Positions 52,275 to 62,088 of a DNA stretch of 64,000 bases are shown here, piece by piece (positions within the stretch are counted from its first letter, which is position 1; each line of letters starts with the position of its first letter). A model generated the notes under the pieces. That model saw only the letters and a list, made by a program, of their open reading frames with translations. It did not search any database and was not told where the DNA came from. The stretch lies in contig JARKND010000004.1 of NCBI GenBank assembly GCA_029309925.1, forward strand, positions 744,001 through 808,000. The letters are read 5' to 3'. The translations under genes were made by a program, and so were the position numbers. Origin of the DNA: Fulvivirgaceae bacterium JP3-4. GTDB lineage: Bacteria > Bacteroidota > Bacteroidia > Cytophagales > Cyclobacteriaceae.

Positions 52275-52643
52275 ATGAAACCACTCATTACAATCGGTCT
52301 CCTCATCCTCTCCAACGCCTTCATGACACTCGCCTGGTATGGGCATCTCAAGTTTAAGGATATGAAGTGGAGTGAGAATCTTCCATTGATCACGATTATT
52401 CTGATCAGCTGGGGGATCGCGTTATTCGAATATATTTTGCAAGTCCCAGCGAATCGTATCGGATCGAAGGAGTACGGTGGGCCGTTTTCGCTCATTCAGC
52501 TGAAAGTAATTCAGGAAGTGATCACGCTCGTTGTCTTCGTGGGATTTTCCCTGTTGTTTTTTAAGAACGAAACGTTTCGGCTAAATCACCTGATTGGGTT
52601 TGTGTTTCTCGTTCTGGCTGTGTATTTTATTTTTAAGAAATAA
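52275..52643 (+). CDS. DUF486 / DMT-like small membrane protein
   Basis: The protein is 122 residues with four membrane segments (about 3-20, 37-54, 73-92 and 98-117) and the conserved ISWGIALFEYILQVPANRIG block of DUF486. This family belongs to the drug/metabolite transporter clan, and its substrate is unknown. The gene is bracketed by two related octamer array pairs (52145-52252 and 52647-52766), so it may have been carried or exchanged as a cassette. Confidence 0.85.
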   Translation: MKPLITIGLLILSNAFMTLAWYGHLKFKDMKWSENLPLITIILISWGIALFEYILQVPANRIGSKEYGGPFSLIQLKVIQEVITLVVFVGFSLLFFKNETFRLNHLIGFVFLVLAVYFIFKK

Positions 52644-52646
52644 TGG

Positions 52647-52766
52647 AGCATGTGTTAATGTGCTGATGTGTTAATCTTGAAAGCATAGGTAATGTTGGAC
52701 CATACCACAACATTAACACATTAACACTTTAGCACCTTAACACAACTCGAGCACCTGAGCACAATT
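52647..52766. repeat. Inverted pair of octamer arrays downstream of the DUF486 gene
   Basis: The left array (52647-52675) reads ATGTGTTA, ATGTGCTG, ATGTGTTA. The right array (52705-52766) reads ACATTAAC, ACATTAAC, ACTTTAGC, ACCTTAAC, ACAACTCG, AGCACCTG, AGCACAAT. The last two units of the right array reproduce the unit of the upstream pair (52145-52252), so the two elements are related. The array reaches the stop of the acyltransferase gene. Confidence 0.8.
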
Positions 52767-53677
52767 CAACCCTCCTGTGTCTTCCACCGCTCGTGCATCC
52801 ACACCCACTGGTCGGGATATTTTCGGATGGTTTCCTCGATGAAGTTTGTGAGGATCTGGGTATTGAATACAACATCTTTTTCTTCATCTCCGGTGATGGT
52901 CATCGGAATTTCCGGAAGTAGGTACATGTGCTGGAGTCCGTCTTCGCCCAGGTGAATGTAAGTCGGGATTACCGCAGCACCAGTTTTTAATGCAAGGATT
53001 GTTGCACCTGCAGGAGTTGCTGCCTTCATTCCGAAGAAGTCGACAAACACGCTTTTCACTTTTGTGTCCTGATCGATCAGCAACGCTACCGATCCACCTG
53101 ATTTGAGAACTTTGATCAACTTGAATGTTTCTTTTCCACGGGCAATTGGAATAGCTCCGTGAGCGTTTCTATATTCCCACAGCAACTCATTCAGCTTCTT
53201 ATTTTTCAGCGGAGTGCCAATAATGTTTGGGTCGAGTCCACGCATCGCCATGTTGGTGATCTGCATGTCAAACGCTCCAAGATGACATGTGAGGAAGATC
53301 ACTCCCTTACCTTTCTTATGTGCCACTTCATAGTTCTCAAGTCCATCCGTGACGAGAAATTTTTCAAGATCTTTCAGCGATCTGACCGAACGGCTGCTTC
53401 GCAGAATATCCCCAGCGTTTTTTCCAAGCATTTTGAACGTGCTCTTCGCCAACGCTTTCACTTCTTGCTGACTTTTGGTTGGATAGGCCATTGACAGGTG
53501 GCGAATGGTGAGTTTGCGCGTTTTCGTGGCAACATAATAGGCCAGTTGGCCGAGAACGCCACAGACCTTAAGCCATGATTTTCTGGACATCATCATCGAA
53601 ATGGCGATGAGGAGCCTCACAAACCAGTAAACGATTTCGTATTGAATGTAGCGCCTGATGCGCTTAGCATTTGCCAT
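52766..53677 (-). CDS. LpxL/HtrB-like lysophospholipid or lipid A acyltransferase
   Basis: These inner-membrane enzymes add a secondary acyl chain to lipid A precursors or related lipids. The protein is 303 residues from the ATG at 53677. An N-terminal amphipathic/hydrophobic segment is followed by the catalytic HX4D motif in FLTCHLGAFDMQI, then IGTPLKNKKLNELLWEYRNAHG, FVDFFGMKAATPAGATILALKTGAAVIPTYIHL and a C-terminal YPDQWVWMHERWK, the usual end of this family. It is divergent from the SixA-like gene. Confidence 0.92.
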   Translation of the reverse strand: MANAKRIRRYIQYEIVYWFVRLLIAISMMMSRKSWLKVCGVLGQLAYYVATKTRKLTIRHLSMAYPTKSQQEVKALAKSTFKMLGKNAGDILRSSRSVRSLKDLEKFLVTDGLENYEVAHKKGKGVIFLTCHLGAFDMQITNMAMRGLDPNIIGTPLKNKKLNELLWEYRNAHGAIPIARGKETFKLIKVLKSGGSVALLIDQDTKVKSVFVDFFGMKAATPAGATILALKTGAAVIPTYIHLGEDGLQHMYLLPEIPMTITGDEEKDVVFNTQILTNFIEETIRKYPDQWVWMHERWKTQEG

Positions 53678-53719
53678 GGCTGCGAAGATATAATAAATTG
53701 AGTTTCTTATCTTCAGGAA

Positions 53720-54226
53720 ATGAAAACCGTTTATCTCGTCAGGCACGCAAAATCAAGCTGGGAGGATGACTCGCTGGCCGACTTCGATCGTCCCCTGAAC
53801 GAACGCGGTAAAATCGATGCACCCCGCATGGGAAAACGGTTGAAGGAAAAAGGGGTAACGCCCGATCTTTTTCTTTCAAGTCCTGCAAAACGCGCGCTTT
53901 CGACAGCGAAACGAATCGCGGCTGTTCTGGAATACCCCAAAGAGAAAATTAAGACCGAGCAGGCACTCTATCATGCAGATGAAGATGAGATCCTCAACGT
54001 AATACGGTCCAACAACGACAAGAATGACTGCATTCTTCTTTTTGCACACAACCCGGGGCTGACGGATTTCGTGAACACAATGAACAACGACCGCAAGCAA
54101 TTTATCGGAAACGTTCCAACGTGCGGGATAGCTGCTTTCCGGTTTGACGTCAGTTCATGGAGGCAGATCGATTTCGGGAAGGGCGAACTTGTGTATTACG
54201 ATTTCCCGAAAAGTAAAAATGATTAG
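53720..54226 (+). CDS. SixA-like histidine phosphatase
   Basis: The 168-residue protein begins MKTVYLVRHAKSSWED, the RHG-type phosphohistidine motif with catalytic His9. DRPLNERGKIDAPRMGKRL and a second histidine in LFAHNPGLTDF complete the active site. SixA enzymes remove phosphate from histidine-phosphotransfer proteins. The true substrate here is not known. Its stop overlaps the end of the convergent outer-membrane gene by 4 bp. Confidence 0.88.
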   Translation: MKTVYLVRHAKSSWEDDSLADFDRPLNERGKIDAPRMGKRLKEKGVTPDLFLSSPAKRALSTAKRIAAVLEYPKEKIKTEQALYHADEDEILNVIRSNNDKNDCILLFAHNPGLTDFVNTMNNDRKQFIGNVPTCGIAAFRFDVSSWRQIDFGKGELVYYDFPKSKND

Positions 54227-55269
54227 AGCTTGAGTGGGATGGCATCCCATGCGCGCTTCTTCAGCTTGCCGAATTCCCTGAAGCGATACCCCATCAGAAT
54301 CTTAAAGGAAGCGTTGTTGTTCGAAAACCTAACTTCATCAAATTTCACATTGCTGCCTTGCGTGATGAATGAGATTCCTCCAAAGATGCGATCTCCATTG
54401 TAGCCAATGCCAATGCGGGCAGCAACAAATGAGTTGATGCCGATCTCTCTTTCTTCAGCGCCTCCCTCCTGCTTGTAATAGATCCAGTGATGTGCCGGGC
54501 CGATGCCCAATGTGCCATTGAGAAAAAAGCTTCGATAGATCAGGTTGTATGAGTACCCTGGCGCAACACTAAACGTGGAGTATCGCAGTTTTTGAAATGC
54601 GACATCCGATCCGAAGTCGATCTGCTGAGACGGATCGATGATGGATGAGTCGGCCTCGAGGGTAAATCTGCCGAGATTAACCAGCGCGAGAAACGAACCT
54701 CTTCTGTAAATCTGGCGTTCGGAAAAATTATAAACTGACCGAAGCGAAAACTTTTTGTAGTTGAAGATGTAGCTTCCCGTGAGGCCGATATTCCTGGAAA
54801 TGATGTCACTCCGCTGTGGGTATGGAAGATCTCTCCCAGGTTCGTTATCGCGGTCGGTGATATAAAATCCGCGATAGCGCTGATAGTAGGCATCAAGACC
54901 AAACTTTTTTCCCAGTGCGTTCAATTGAATATCCCGTGCTTTTGAGTTTCCGAACAGATCTGTTTTTCTTTCTGCCACTGGAATCGCAAATGCAAGCTCC
55001 GCCCCGACCTCAAACAGGTAGACACCGAGGCCGAAACTGTAGGTATTGTTGGGCCTGTACGTTAGCAGGCGTGAACGATCTGTTTTTTCCAACTCAAAGC
55101 TTAATGTGCGCTGCTTGAGGACCGGGTAAACAAAAAAATCATTTGGAAAGAGTTGAATGTGCCCGTTCCGTATCGAGTCTTTCGAAGGCTCTGGCGCAGT
55201 GATTCCAATTTCCTGTGCCGCACAAATTCCGCTGGCTAGAAAAAGACATATCACCAATAACAGACGCAT
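54223..55269 (-). CDS. Outer-membrane protein, DUF4421-like
   Basis: The protein is 348 residues from the ATG at 55269, with a signal peptide ending near GICAAQ. The mature sequence is beta-rich with aromatic girdle patterns (FGLGVYLFEVGAELAFAIP, NIGLTGSYIFNYKKFSLRSVYNF, FLNGTLGIGPAHHWIYYK) typical of outer-membrane barrels. I believe it resembles DUF4421. The start overlaps the hslU stop (TGATG), so it is probably translated with hslU although no functional link is evident. Confidence 0.65.
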   Translation of the reverse strand: MRLLLVICLFLASGICAAQEIGITAPEPSKDSIRNGHIQLFPNDFFVYPVLKQRTLSFELEKTDRSRLLTYRPNNTYSFGLGVYLFEVGAELAFAIPVAERKTDLFGNSKARDIQLNALGKKFGLDAYYQRYRGFYITDRDNEPGRDLPYPQRSDIISRNIGLTGSYIFNYKKFSLRSVYNFSERQIYRRGSFLALVNLGRFTLEADSSIIDPSQQIDFGSDVAFQKLRYSTFSVAPGYSYNLIYRSFFLNGTLGIGPAHHWIYYKQEGGAEEREIGINSFVAARIGIGYNGDRIFGGISFITQGSNVKFDEVRFSNNNASFKILMGYRFREFGKLKKRAWDAIPLKL

Positions 55270-56654
55270 CAAAGAATATATTGGCTGAGGTCTTTGTTTT
55301 TCACCAATCCGCTTAACTTTTCTTTCACGAGGTTGGCATTGATCGGCACCACCGAATTTGCCGGGATCTTATCAGGGACATCGAACAACAGCTCATTCAA
55401 AAGTTTGCTCATCACTGTGTGAAGCCTTCTCGCACCGATGTTCTCCACTTCAGCGTTGATTGTGAACGCAGTGTTCGCAATTTCTTCCATTGCATCCTCC
55501 TCAAACGTCACTTTCACGCCTTCGGCTTCAAACAGCGCCTCATATTGTTTCGTCAAAGCGTTCTTTGGCTCTTTCAGAATCCGGATGAAGTCGTCCTTCG
55601 TGAGGTTATTCAACTCGACACGAATCGGAAAACGTCCCTGCAACTCGGGAATCAAATCGGACGGCTTTGAAATATGGAACGCACCGGCAGCAACAAAAAG
55701 GATGTGATCGGTTTTGATAACACCGTGCTTTGTGTTCACCGTGCTTCCTTCAACTATCGGCAACAGGTCTCTCTGCACGCCTTCGCGACTGACATCCGGT
55801 CCACCGCCACCTTTTTTTGATCCGGACGCGATCTTATCGATTTCATCGATGAAAATAATTCCGGCATCTTCTGCTCTTCGGATCGCTTCTTCCTTCACTT
55901 CGTCCATATCGATGAGCTTTGCAGCTTCCTCTTCGAGCAGAAGTTTGCGCGCTTCAGCCACTGTCACTTTGCGTTTCTTGCTTTTCTTCGGAAGCATACC
56001 ATTGAGCATTTCCTGCAAGTTCATCATCGAAACTTCATCCATCATGCCCGCGCCCACCATTCCGACATTCGGGCCAGAGCTTCCCTTTATGTGGATATCA
56101 ATCTTGCGTTCCTCAAGTTCTCCGTTCCTGATCTTCTCGCGAAACAGCGTTCTGGTTTTTTCATTCAGCTCTTCATCAGAAGAAGGTGCATCGGAGGAAA
56201 AACCAGCCGGCTTGGTTGAATGTGTTTTGATTGGCGGAATGAGCGCATCGAGAATAATATCTTCAACCACAACGGCAGCTTTCTCCTTCACTTCTTCCTT
56301 TTTCTTCGCCTTCACCATATTCACCGACTGCTCAACAAGATCACGCACCATGCTTTCCACATCCCGGCCTACGTAACCGACTTCAGTAAACTTCGAAGCC
56401 TCAACTTTAACAAAGGGCGCGTCAGCAATCTTAGCGAGGCGCCTGGCGATTTCAGTTTTACCCACACCAGTTGCACCGATCATCAGAATATTGTTCGGGA
56501 TGATATCGCCTTTGATATCACTCTTTACATTCATTCTGCGCCAGCGGTTTCGCAATGCGATAGCCACGTTGCGCTTAGCATCATCCTGACCAATTATATA
56601 TTTATCCAGTTCCTGAACGATCTGTCGCGGAGTAAGATATCTTGGATCCATCAT
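55269..56654 (-). CDS. hslU: ATP-dependent protease ATPase subunit HslU
   Basis: HslU is the AAA+ unfoldase that feeds proteins to the HslV peptidase. The protein is 461 residues from the ATG at 56654. It begins [38 protein letters not shown] in outline, Walker A is [14 protein letters not shown] near residue 60, Walker B is [11 protein letters not shown] near 270, and the pore loop [16 protein letters not shown] is present. The I-domain spans about 110-245. HslV is not adjacent, contrary to the common hslVU arrangement. It lies downstream of lon on the same strand. Confidence 0.96.
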   Translation of the reverse strand: MMDPRYLTPRQIVQELDKYIIGQDDAKRNVAIALRNRWRRMNVKSDIKGDIIPNNILMIGATGVGKTEIARRLAKIADAPFVKVEASKFTEVGYVGRDVESMVRDLVEQSVNMVKAKKKEEVKEKAAVVVEDIILDALIPPIKTHSTKPAGFSSDAPSSDEELNEKTRTLFREKIRNGELEERKIDIHIKGSSGPNVGMVGAGMMDEVSMMNLQEMLNGMLPKKSKKRKVTVAEARKLLLEEEAAKLIDMDEVKEEAIRRAEDAGIIFIDEIDKIASGSKKGGGGPDVSREGVQRDLLPIVEGSTVNTKHGVIKTDHILFVAAGAFHISKPSDLIPELQGRFPIRVELNNLTKDDFIRILKEPKNALTKQYEALFEAEGVKVTFEEDAMEEIANTAFTINAEVENIGARRLHTVMSKLLNELLFDVPDKIPANSVVPINANLVKEKLSGLVKNKDLSQYIL

Positions 56655-56756
56655 ACGAGTCAAACTTTAAAAAATGTAACGGCCGCAGCCGATTGTTGTA
56701 AAATCTGTTTTATGTTTTAGAATTCCGTGCCCGGGGGAAAGCGCACTCTCACCTGA

Positions 56757-59228
56757 TCAGTTGTTCACATAGTTTTGAAACTTCGGTTCGGTAAGCGAGA
56801 AGACAAGCGGCTGCTTCACCTTCTCCCTAAGCAATGCGATCTTCAAAACCTCTTCGACAGTGTCGACAAAATGAAACGTCAATCCTTTGATATACTGCTT
56901 CTCAATTTCATCAATGTCCCTGCGGTTTTTGCCACTCAGAATGATTTCCTTGATTCCACTGCGCTTGGCTGCCAGGATCTTTTCCTTAATGCCGCCCACC
57001 GGAAGCACTTTACCTCGCAGGGTGATCTCACCTGTCATGGCCAATTTTGCTTTCACCTTACGTTGCGTAAAAATTGAAGCCAGTGATGTGAGCATCGTGA
57101 TACCTGCCGAAGGTCCGTCTTTCGGAACCGCCCCTGCCGGTACGTGAATGTGGAGGTCGTATTGCTGAAAAATACGGTGATCAATACCAAGCGCGTCAGC
57201 GTTGAACTTCAGATATGACAATGCAGCCATTGCGGACTCTTTCATTACATCGCCCAACTGACCAGAAATCGTCAATGCGCCCTTTCCTTTGCTCAGACTG
57301 GATTCAACAAAAAGAATTTCACCGCCAACCTGCGTCCATGCAAGGCCTGTGACAACACCAGCGATCTCATTGTCCTGGTATAACTCCTCATCGTGAATTT
57401 CAAGTCCCAATATTTTCCGAACCGATTCTTCAGTGATCGTCTTATCGTACTCCTCCTCCATCGCTACAGACTTCGCAATGTTTCTTACAAGCGTTCCGAT
57501 CTTCCGCTCGAGATTTCGCACACCAGACTCACGCGTGTAGCTGTTGATGATCTTCGCGATTGCCTGACGGGTGATCTTCACCTGAGACGACTTGAGGCCA
57601 TGCTCTTTGAGCTGCTTTGGAACAAGGTGCTTGAGCGCGATTTCAATTTTTTCTTCCTGGGTATACCCGGTGATCTCAATGATCTCCATGCGATCGCGCA
57701 AAGCCGGATGAATTGTATCGAGCGAATTTGCTGTCGCGATGAAAAGGACTTTCGAAAGATCGTAGTCGACTTCGAGATAGTTGTCACCGAACGCGTTGTT
57801 CTGCTCAGGGTCAAGCACCTCAAGCAAAGCCGATGACGGATCGCCACGGAAATCAGATTTTACTTTATCGATCTCATCGAGGATGAAAACCGGATTTGAT
57901 GACTGTGACTTTTTGATGTTTTGCAGAATTTTTCCTGGCATCGCACCGACATAGGTTTTGCGATGACCCCGGATCTCCGCTTCATCATGCACACCCCCGA
58001 GCGACATACGAATATATTTCCGCTTTAGTGCCTTCGCGATGGAGCGACCGAGTGATGTCTTTCCCACGCCAGGAGGACCATAAAGACATAAGATCGGGCC
58101 TTTCATATCCTGCTTCAGCTTGAGCACAGCGAGATATTCCAGAATCCTGGTCTTTACTTTCTCGAGCCCGAAGTGATCGTGATCGAGAATCTTTTTCGCT
58201 TTGTTGAGATCAAAGTCATCGACCGTGAATTCATTCCACGGAAGGTCGAGCATGAACTCAACGTAGTTCATAGCCACGGGATACTCGGCAGCCATCGGGT
58301 TGATGCGAAGCAGTTTATCGAGCTCCTTGTTAAAATGATCCTGAACCTGCTTTGGCCACTTCTTCGCCTCAGCTCGCTTGCGCAGCTTTTCAACTTCCTT
58401 ATCGGGACCATCATATCCCAATTCATCCTGCAAAACTTTTATCTGCTGGCGGAGGAAGTAATCTCTCTGTTGCTGATCGATATCTGTGTGCACTTTCTTC
58501 TGGATCTCATGTTTGATCTCCAGCATCTGAATATCGCGAAGCATATATTGCAGCAGCAATGTTCCACGGTCATTCAGGTTTTGTGTCTCGAGAATTTTCT
58601 GTTTGTCTGAAACATCCACGCTCAGGTTGGACGCGAGAAAATGGATAAGAAATGACATGCTGGAAATGTTCTCCAGCGCTACCTGCGCCTCCTGTGGTAT
58701 CTCCGGATTCAGCTTCAGGATTTTCAAAGCAGAATCTTTCAGTGACTGCACAAGCGCTTTCGCCTCTTTGCTGTTAACATTCAGCATTGGCTCAGTGAGC
58801 AAATCGATTCGCGCAGTGAGATACGGATCTTCCTGAACAAACTCACGAATTGAAAAACGGTTCTTGCCCTGAATGATGATCGTTGTGTTTCCATCGGGCA
58901 GAACAAGCATCTTAATGATTCGTGCAACGGTACCTGTGCGATACAAATCTTCGACTGAAGGTTCTTCGGCTTGTGAATTTTTCTGAGCCACAACACCGAT
59001 GATGCGATTGCCCTGATATGCTTTCTTCACCAGCTTGATTGACTTTTGTCTTCCAACAGTGATCGGAATGACAACACCGGGGAAGAGGACAGTATTTTTG
59101 ATCGGCAGAATGGAAAGTTCTTCGGGTAAATCTTCAGGCTTGAGGTCGCTTTCCTGCTCCGGATTTATCATCTGGATCAAGTCATCATTTTCTTCCTGAA
59201 CGAGCTGTATAGGCAATGTATTGAACAT
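56757..59228 (-). CDS. lon: ATP-dependent protease Lon
   Basis: Lon degrades damaged and regulatory proteins. From the ATG at 59228 it is 823 residues. A GTG six codons earlier is rejected. The N-terminal LAN domain (about 35-240) begins [20 protein letters not shown]. The AAA+ domain has Walker [12 protein letters not shown] near residue 385 and Walker B FILDEIDK near 448. The protease domain carries the Ser-Lys dyad: Ser707 in [11 protein letters not shown] and Lys750 in [15 protein letters not shown] 15-bp palindrome lies directly upstream of the start codon. Confidence 0.97.
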   Translation of the reverse strand: MFNTLPIQLVQEENDDLIQMINPEQESDLKPEDLPEELSILPIKNTVLFPGVVIPITVGRQKSIKLVKKAYQGNRIIGVVAQKNSQAEEPSVEDLYRTGTVARIIKMLVLPDGNTTIIIQGKNRFSIREFVQEDPYLTARIDLLTEPMLNVNSKEAKALVQSLKDSALKILKLNPEIPQEAQVALENISSMSFLIHFLASNLSVDVSDKQKILETQNLNDRGTLLLQYMLRDIQMLEIKHEIQKKVHTDIDQQQRDYFLRQQIKVLQDELGYDGPDKEVEKLRKRAEAKKWPKQVQDHFNKELDKLLRINPMAAEYPVAMNYVEFMLDLPWNEFTVDDFDLNKAKKILDHDHFGLEKVKTRILEYLAVLKLKQDMKGPILCLYGPPGVGKTSLGRSIAKALKRKYIRMSLGGVHDEAEIRGHRKTYVGAMPGKILQNIKKSQSSNPVFILDEIDKVKSDFRGDPSSALLEVLDPEQNNAFGDNYLEVDYDLSKVLFIATANSLDTIHPALRDRMEIIEITGYTQEEKIEIALKHLVPKQLKEHGLKSSQVKITRQAIAKIINSYTRESGVRNLERKIGTLVRNIAKSVAMEEEYDKTITEESVRKILGLEIHDEELYQDNEIAGVVTGLAWTQVGGEILFVESSLSKGKGALTISGQLGDVMKESAMAALSYLKFNADALGIDHRIFQQYDLHIHVPAGAVPKDGPSAGITMLTSLASIFTQRKVKAKLAMTGEITLRGKVLPVGGIKEKILAAKRSGIKEIILSGKNRRDIDEIEKQYIKGLTFHFVDTVEEVLKIALLREKVKQPLVFSLTEPKFQNYVNN

Positions 59229-59239
59229 GAAATGCAAAG

Positions 59240-59254
59240 GTGCCACTTTGGCAC
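59240..59254. promoter_or_regulatory. Perfect dyad at the lon start
   Basis: GTGCCA and TGGCAC are perfect inverted repeats with a 3-base centre, about 11 bases before the lon ATG. It could be a repressor site or a small mRNA hairpin over the ribosome site. Confidence 0.4.
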
Positions 59255-59386
59255 AGTTAAAGGGTTACCAGTAATACAAAAAATAGAACTTCTTAACGGG
59301 ACAATACTAGTGCCAGCGGTGTTGTAAAAGAAGCAAAAATGTGGCAACTTTAACTACTTAGGTTATTTTTTAATGCCCCACGGTCA

Positions 59387-61363
59387 GTGAAAACCTACTT
59401 TTCAATCTGCTTAACGGCTTTTTTCCTGATCAGCACGACCTTGCTGATGGCGCAAAAACCTAAAAAAACATTTAAGAAGGCGAGCCAGGTCGAACTCAAT
59501 GACACCCTGACAACGTATAGCCAGTCTGACATCTTCAGCTTTCCCAATCTTGATTCAAAAACGCTCTATCGCGATGAAGAAAAGCTGAAGAAGATCAAAC
59601 AACTTGAAGCCAGCGGTGCCGAGGAGCAACTTTACGGTGAGCTTCGCAGGTACGTCAAGAACTTCAGTGTCGGAAATTTTGGAGCACAAACAGACCTGCT
59701 CTGGAAACTTGCGCGTCTTTCAGAAAAGCATGGGGAACCAGGCGAATCGATCCTGCTTTATAAGCTGGTGCTGAAGCATCATCGGCAGCCAGTAAATGCG
59801 AGACTGGCAAAGGCAGAGTTCGACACGATCGCAAAAAACCAGAAAGACTATTACGTTCCGCTTGAAGAATACTATGAGCTCGTAGCTTACCGCAAGGAAA
59901 TTGACACACTGCGACCACCACACGGTGTCTTGCTTAAGATGGATCAGTGGGTGAATTCCGAAAAAGCAGACTACGGTCCGACAATCGGCAACCTCGACTA
60001 CATTTTACTTTTTACTTCCAAGCGCAATTCTCACTTCAGCAATTCCGAAAAGAAATACGATGAAGATCTTTTCTTCACGAAGCGCGAAGGTGACCAGTGG
60101 GGAGAAGCGCAACAGTTCAAAACCATCAACACGCAATACAACGAAGGATCAGCGTGTCTTTCGAAGGATGGCAAAAGTCTGTTCTTTGCGCGATGCAATT
60201 CTCCTGATTCACACGGCAACTGCGATATCTTCCGCGCTCAGCTCAAACCTGACAGTACGTGGGGTGACGTCAAGAACCTCGGGCTCAATGTAAACTCGCC
60301 AGCATGGGATTCACATCCTTCGCTGTCGCATACCGGTGACACACTCTTCTTTGCTTCAGATCGTCTCGGTGGCTTTGGACTTTCTGATATTTATTACGCA
60401 GTAAAGAACAGCAAGGGTGAATGGGGAAAGGCGCAGAACCTTGGCCCGATCATCAACACACACGGAAGCGAGGTTAGTCCATTCTTTCACCATCGTTTCA
60501 ACGTACTCTATTTCAGCTCAAATGGACAGCCACTGAACTTCGGTGATTTTGATATTTATAAATCATACCGAAAAGACAATGCGTGGAGTGAGCCGAAAAA
60601 TATCGGCCCGCTGGTGAATGGCAAAGGCAGTGAATATTATTTTACCATCGACTCGCAATCGAGCCGACTCTACTATGCGAGATCAGAAGAGGAAGATCGT
60701 CAGAACCTGGACCTGCACTCGTTCCCTGTACCCATGGAAGCGCAACCGGAGGCGATTGCAAACCTGAAGGGATCATTGACCGACACCAACACAAAAAAGC
60801 CTTTGCGCGGCATCGTATCGATCATCGATCTTGACCACGGAGTGGAAGTAGCACCGAAGTTTTTAAGACCGGACGGAAGTTTTGATTTTCAGCTCATTAA
60901 CAAGCGCAATTACTTGCTGATCATCCAGGGCGAGGATTTCTTCAGAATTGAGGAGACGTTCTTCATGGATGGAGACCGCGAGATCAACAAGGAGACCGAA
61001 CCGATCGAAAGTAAAATTGCATTTGAAACACTTGAATTTGAAAACGGCAAAGCTGACATCCTTCCGGCCATGCATAAGGATCTGGACCGGCTGGCAAACT
61101 TCCTCCTCGACCATCCGCGTTTGAAAGTGAATATCTCCGGCCATACTGATTCCCAAGGGAAAGAGGATTCAAACCTAAGACTGTCGCAGGCGCGCGCGGA
61201 TGCGATCAAAGCCTATCTCATCTACGAATTTAAGATTGAAGCCTCACGAATAGAAGCGCATGGTTATGGCAGCGCCAAACCTATCGTGAAGGAAGAAAGT
61301 GACGACCACCGAAAACTGAATCGAAGGGTAGAGTTTGAGATTTCAAGGATAGTCAATCATTAA
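59387..61363 (+). CDS. OmpA-family protein with PD40 beta-propeller repeats
   Basis: The protein is 658 residues with a signal peptide ending near LLMAQ. An alpha-helical, TPR-like region (about 60-185) is followed by WD40-like PD40 repeats (about 200-450; units such as EGSACLSKDGKSLFFARC and HPSLSHTGDTLFFASDRLGGFGLSDIYY). Next comes a short beta-sandwich (about 460-540). The C-terminal OmpA domain (about 545-655) has ISGHTDSQGKEDSNLRLSQARADAIKAYL and a YGSAKPI loop, and would bind peptidoglycan. It is an outer-membrane-associated protein of a type common in Bacteroidota, including relatives of type IX secretion accessory proteins. The start is GTG. Confidence 0.88.
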   Translation: MKTYFSICLTAFFLISTTLLMAQKPKKTFKKASQVELNDTLTTYSQSDIFSFPNLDSKTLYRDEEKLKKIKQLEASGAEEQLYGELRRYVKNFSVGNFGAQTDLLWKLARLSEKHGEPGESILLYKLVLKHHRQPVNARLAKAEFDTIAKNQKDYYVPLEEYYELVAYRKEIDTLRPPHGVLLKMDQWVNSEKADYGPTIGNLDYILLFTSKRNSHFSNSEKKYDEDLFFTKREGDQWGEAQQFKTINTQYNEGSACLSKDGKSLFFARCNSPDSHGNCDIFRAQLKPDSTWGDVKNLGLNVNSPAWDSHPSLSHTGDTLFFASDRLGGFGLSDIYYAVKNSKGEWGKAQNLGPIINTHGSEVSPFFHHRFNVLYFSSNGQPLNFGDFDIYKSYRKDNAWSEPKNIGPLVNGKGSEYYFTIDSQSSRLYYARSEEEDRQNLDLHSFPVPMEAQPEAIANLKGSLTDTNTKKPLRGIVSIIDLDHGVEVAPKFLRPDGSFDFQLINKRNYLLIIQGEDFFRIEETFFMDGDREINKETEPIESKIAFETLEFENGKADILPAMHKDLDRLANFLLDHPRLKVNISGHTDSQGKEDSNLRLSQARADAIKAYLIYEFKIEASRIEAHGYGSAKPIVKEESDDHRKLNRRVEFEISRIVNH

Positions 61364-61548
61364 TTTTGTGAACATGTTTCTGACAAGCGTGGCAATATCT
61401 CGTGCAACACGATGTGATATTTTCCGAGGGATGCTGAGCCGCGGAAGGTGACTTTATTGTTCAATCGAAAGCTCAAATAAAAAACACTAGAGACGGGTGA
61501 ATTCGCTTTACTCGCACGTCTCAAACGGTAAACCATATAGCGGATTGA

Positions 61549-61572
61549 GGCTTTAGCCGGGCACCACTGTAA
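61549..61572. repeat. Outermost REP-like hairpin
   Basis: GGCTTTAGCC at 61549-61558 matches the GGCTWWAGCC core of the REP-like block to the right. It marks the left end of that block. The stretch 61364-61548 before it shows no gene and no clear repeat. Confidence 0.55.
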
Positions 61573-61831
61573 CCCCCGGCTTAAGCCGGGGGTTAACACA
61601 CCCAGTTTGCAACACCCGACTTTGTAAGTGCCCTTCGGCTAAAGCCGATCATTGCATTGGTTCGCTTCTGAATTCATATCTTTAGCAACCAATGATGCAT
61701 GACTTGCAGGAAACACTTGCAAGGTGGCGACTTAATATGCATTATCAGCTTTGTCAGGATTGACCGCTAATATGGTTGCTCTACCGAAGAACCACAGGGC
61801 GGTGGAGGCTTTAGCCTGATATCTTGAGTAA
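61573..61831. repeat. REP-like unit, copy 1 (259 bp)
   Basis: The unit begins with a perfect 20-base palindrome (CCCCCGGCTT and its complement, 61573-61592). It has a second hairpin TCGGCT/AGCCGA at 61635-61648 and a third GGCTTTAGCC near its end. Between them it carries a leader nearly identical to that of the transposase gene at 62259, but the start codon is changed (ATC for ATG) and the coding region is missing. It looks like a non-autonomous derivative. Confidence 0.8.
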
Positions 61832-62088
61832 CCCCCGGCTTAAGCCGGGGTTAACACACCCAGTTTGCAACACCCGACTTTGTAAGTGCCCTTCGGCTAA
61901 AGCCGATCATTGCATGGTGCGCTTCTGAATTCATATCTTTAGCTACCAATGATGCATGACTTGCAGGAAACACTTGCAAGGTGGCGACTTAATATGCATT
62001 ATCAGCTTTGTCAGGATTGACCGCTAATATGGTTGCTCTACCGAAGAACCACAGGGCGGTGGAGGCTTTAGCCTGATATCTTGAGTAA
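61832..62088. repeat. REP-like unit, copy 2 (257 bp)
   Basis: This is a direct tandem copy of 61573-61831, nearly identical, again with the altered transposase start and no coding region. The first palindrome has lost one G and a T is missing near 61918. Confidence 0.8.

Noticed and set aside
55714-56376. Long plus-strand open frame opposite hslU
   Set aside because: It is antisense to a well-conserved gene, Ser/Ile/Phe-rich in the manner of complement-strand frames, and has no start signal. Similar shadows opposite ftsQ (4116-4715), murC and tsf were rejected for the same reason.
59228-59254. Sigma-54 promoter (TGGCAC...TGC) before lon
   Set aside because: The GG and GC elements are only 7 bases apart instead of 10 and would overlap the start codon.
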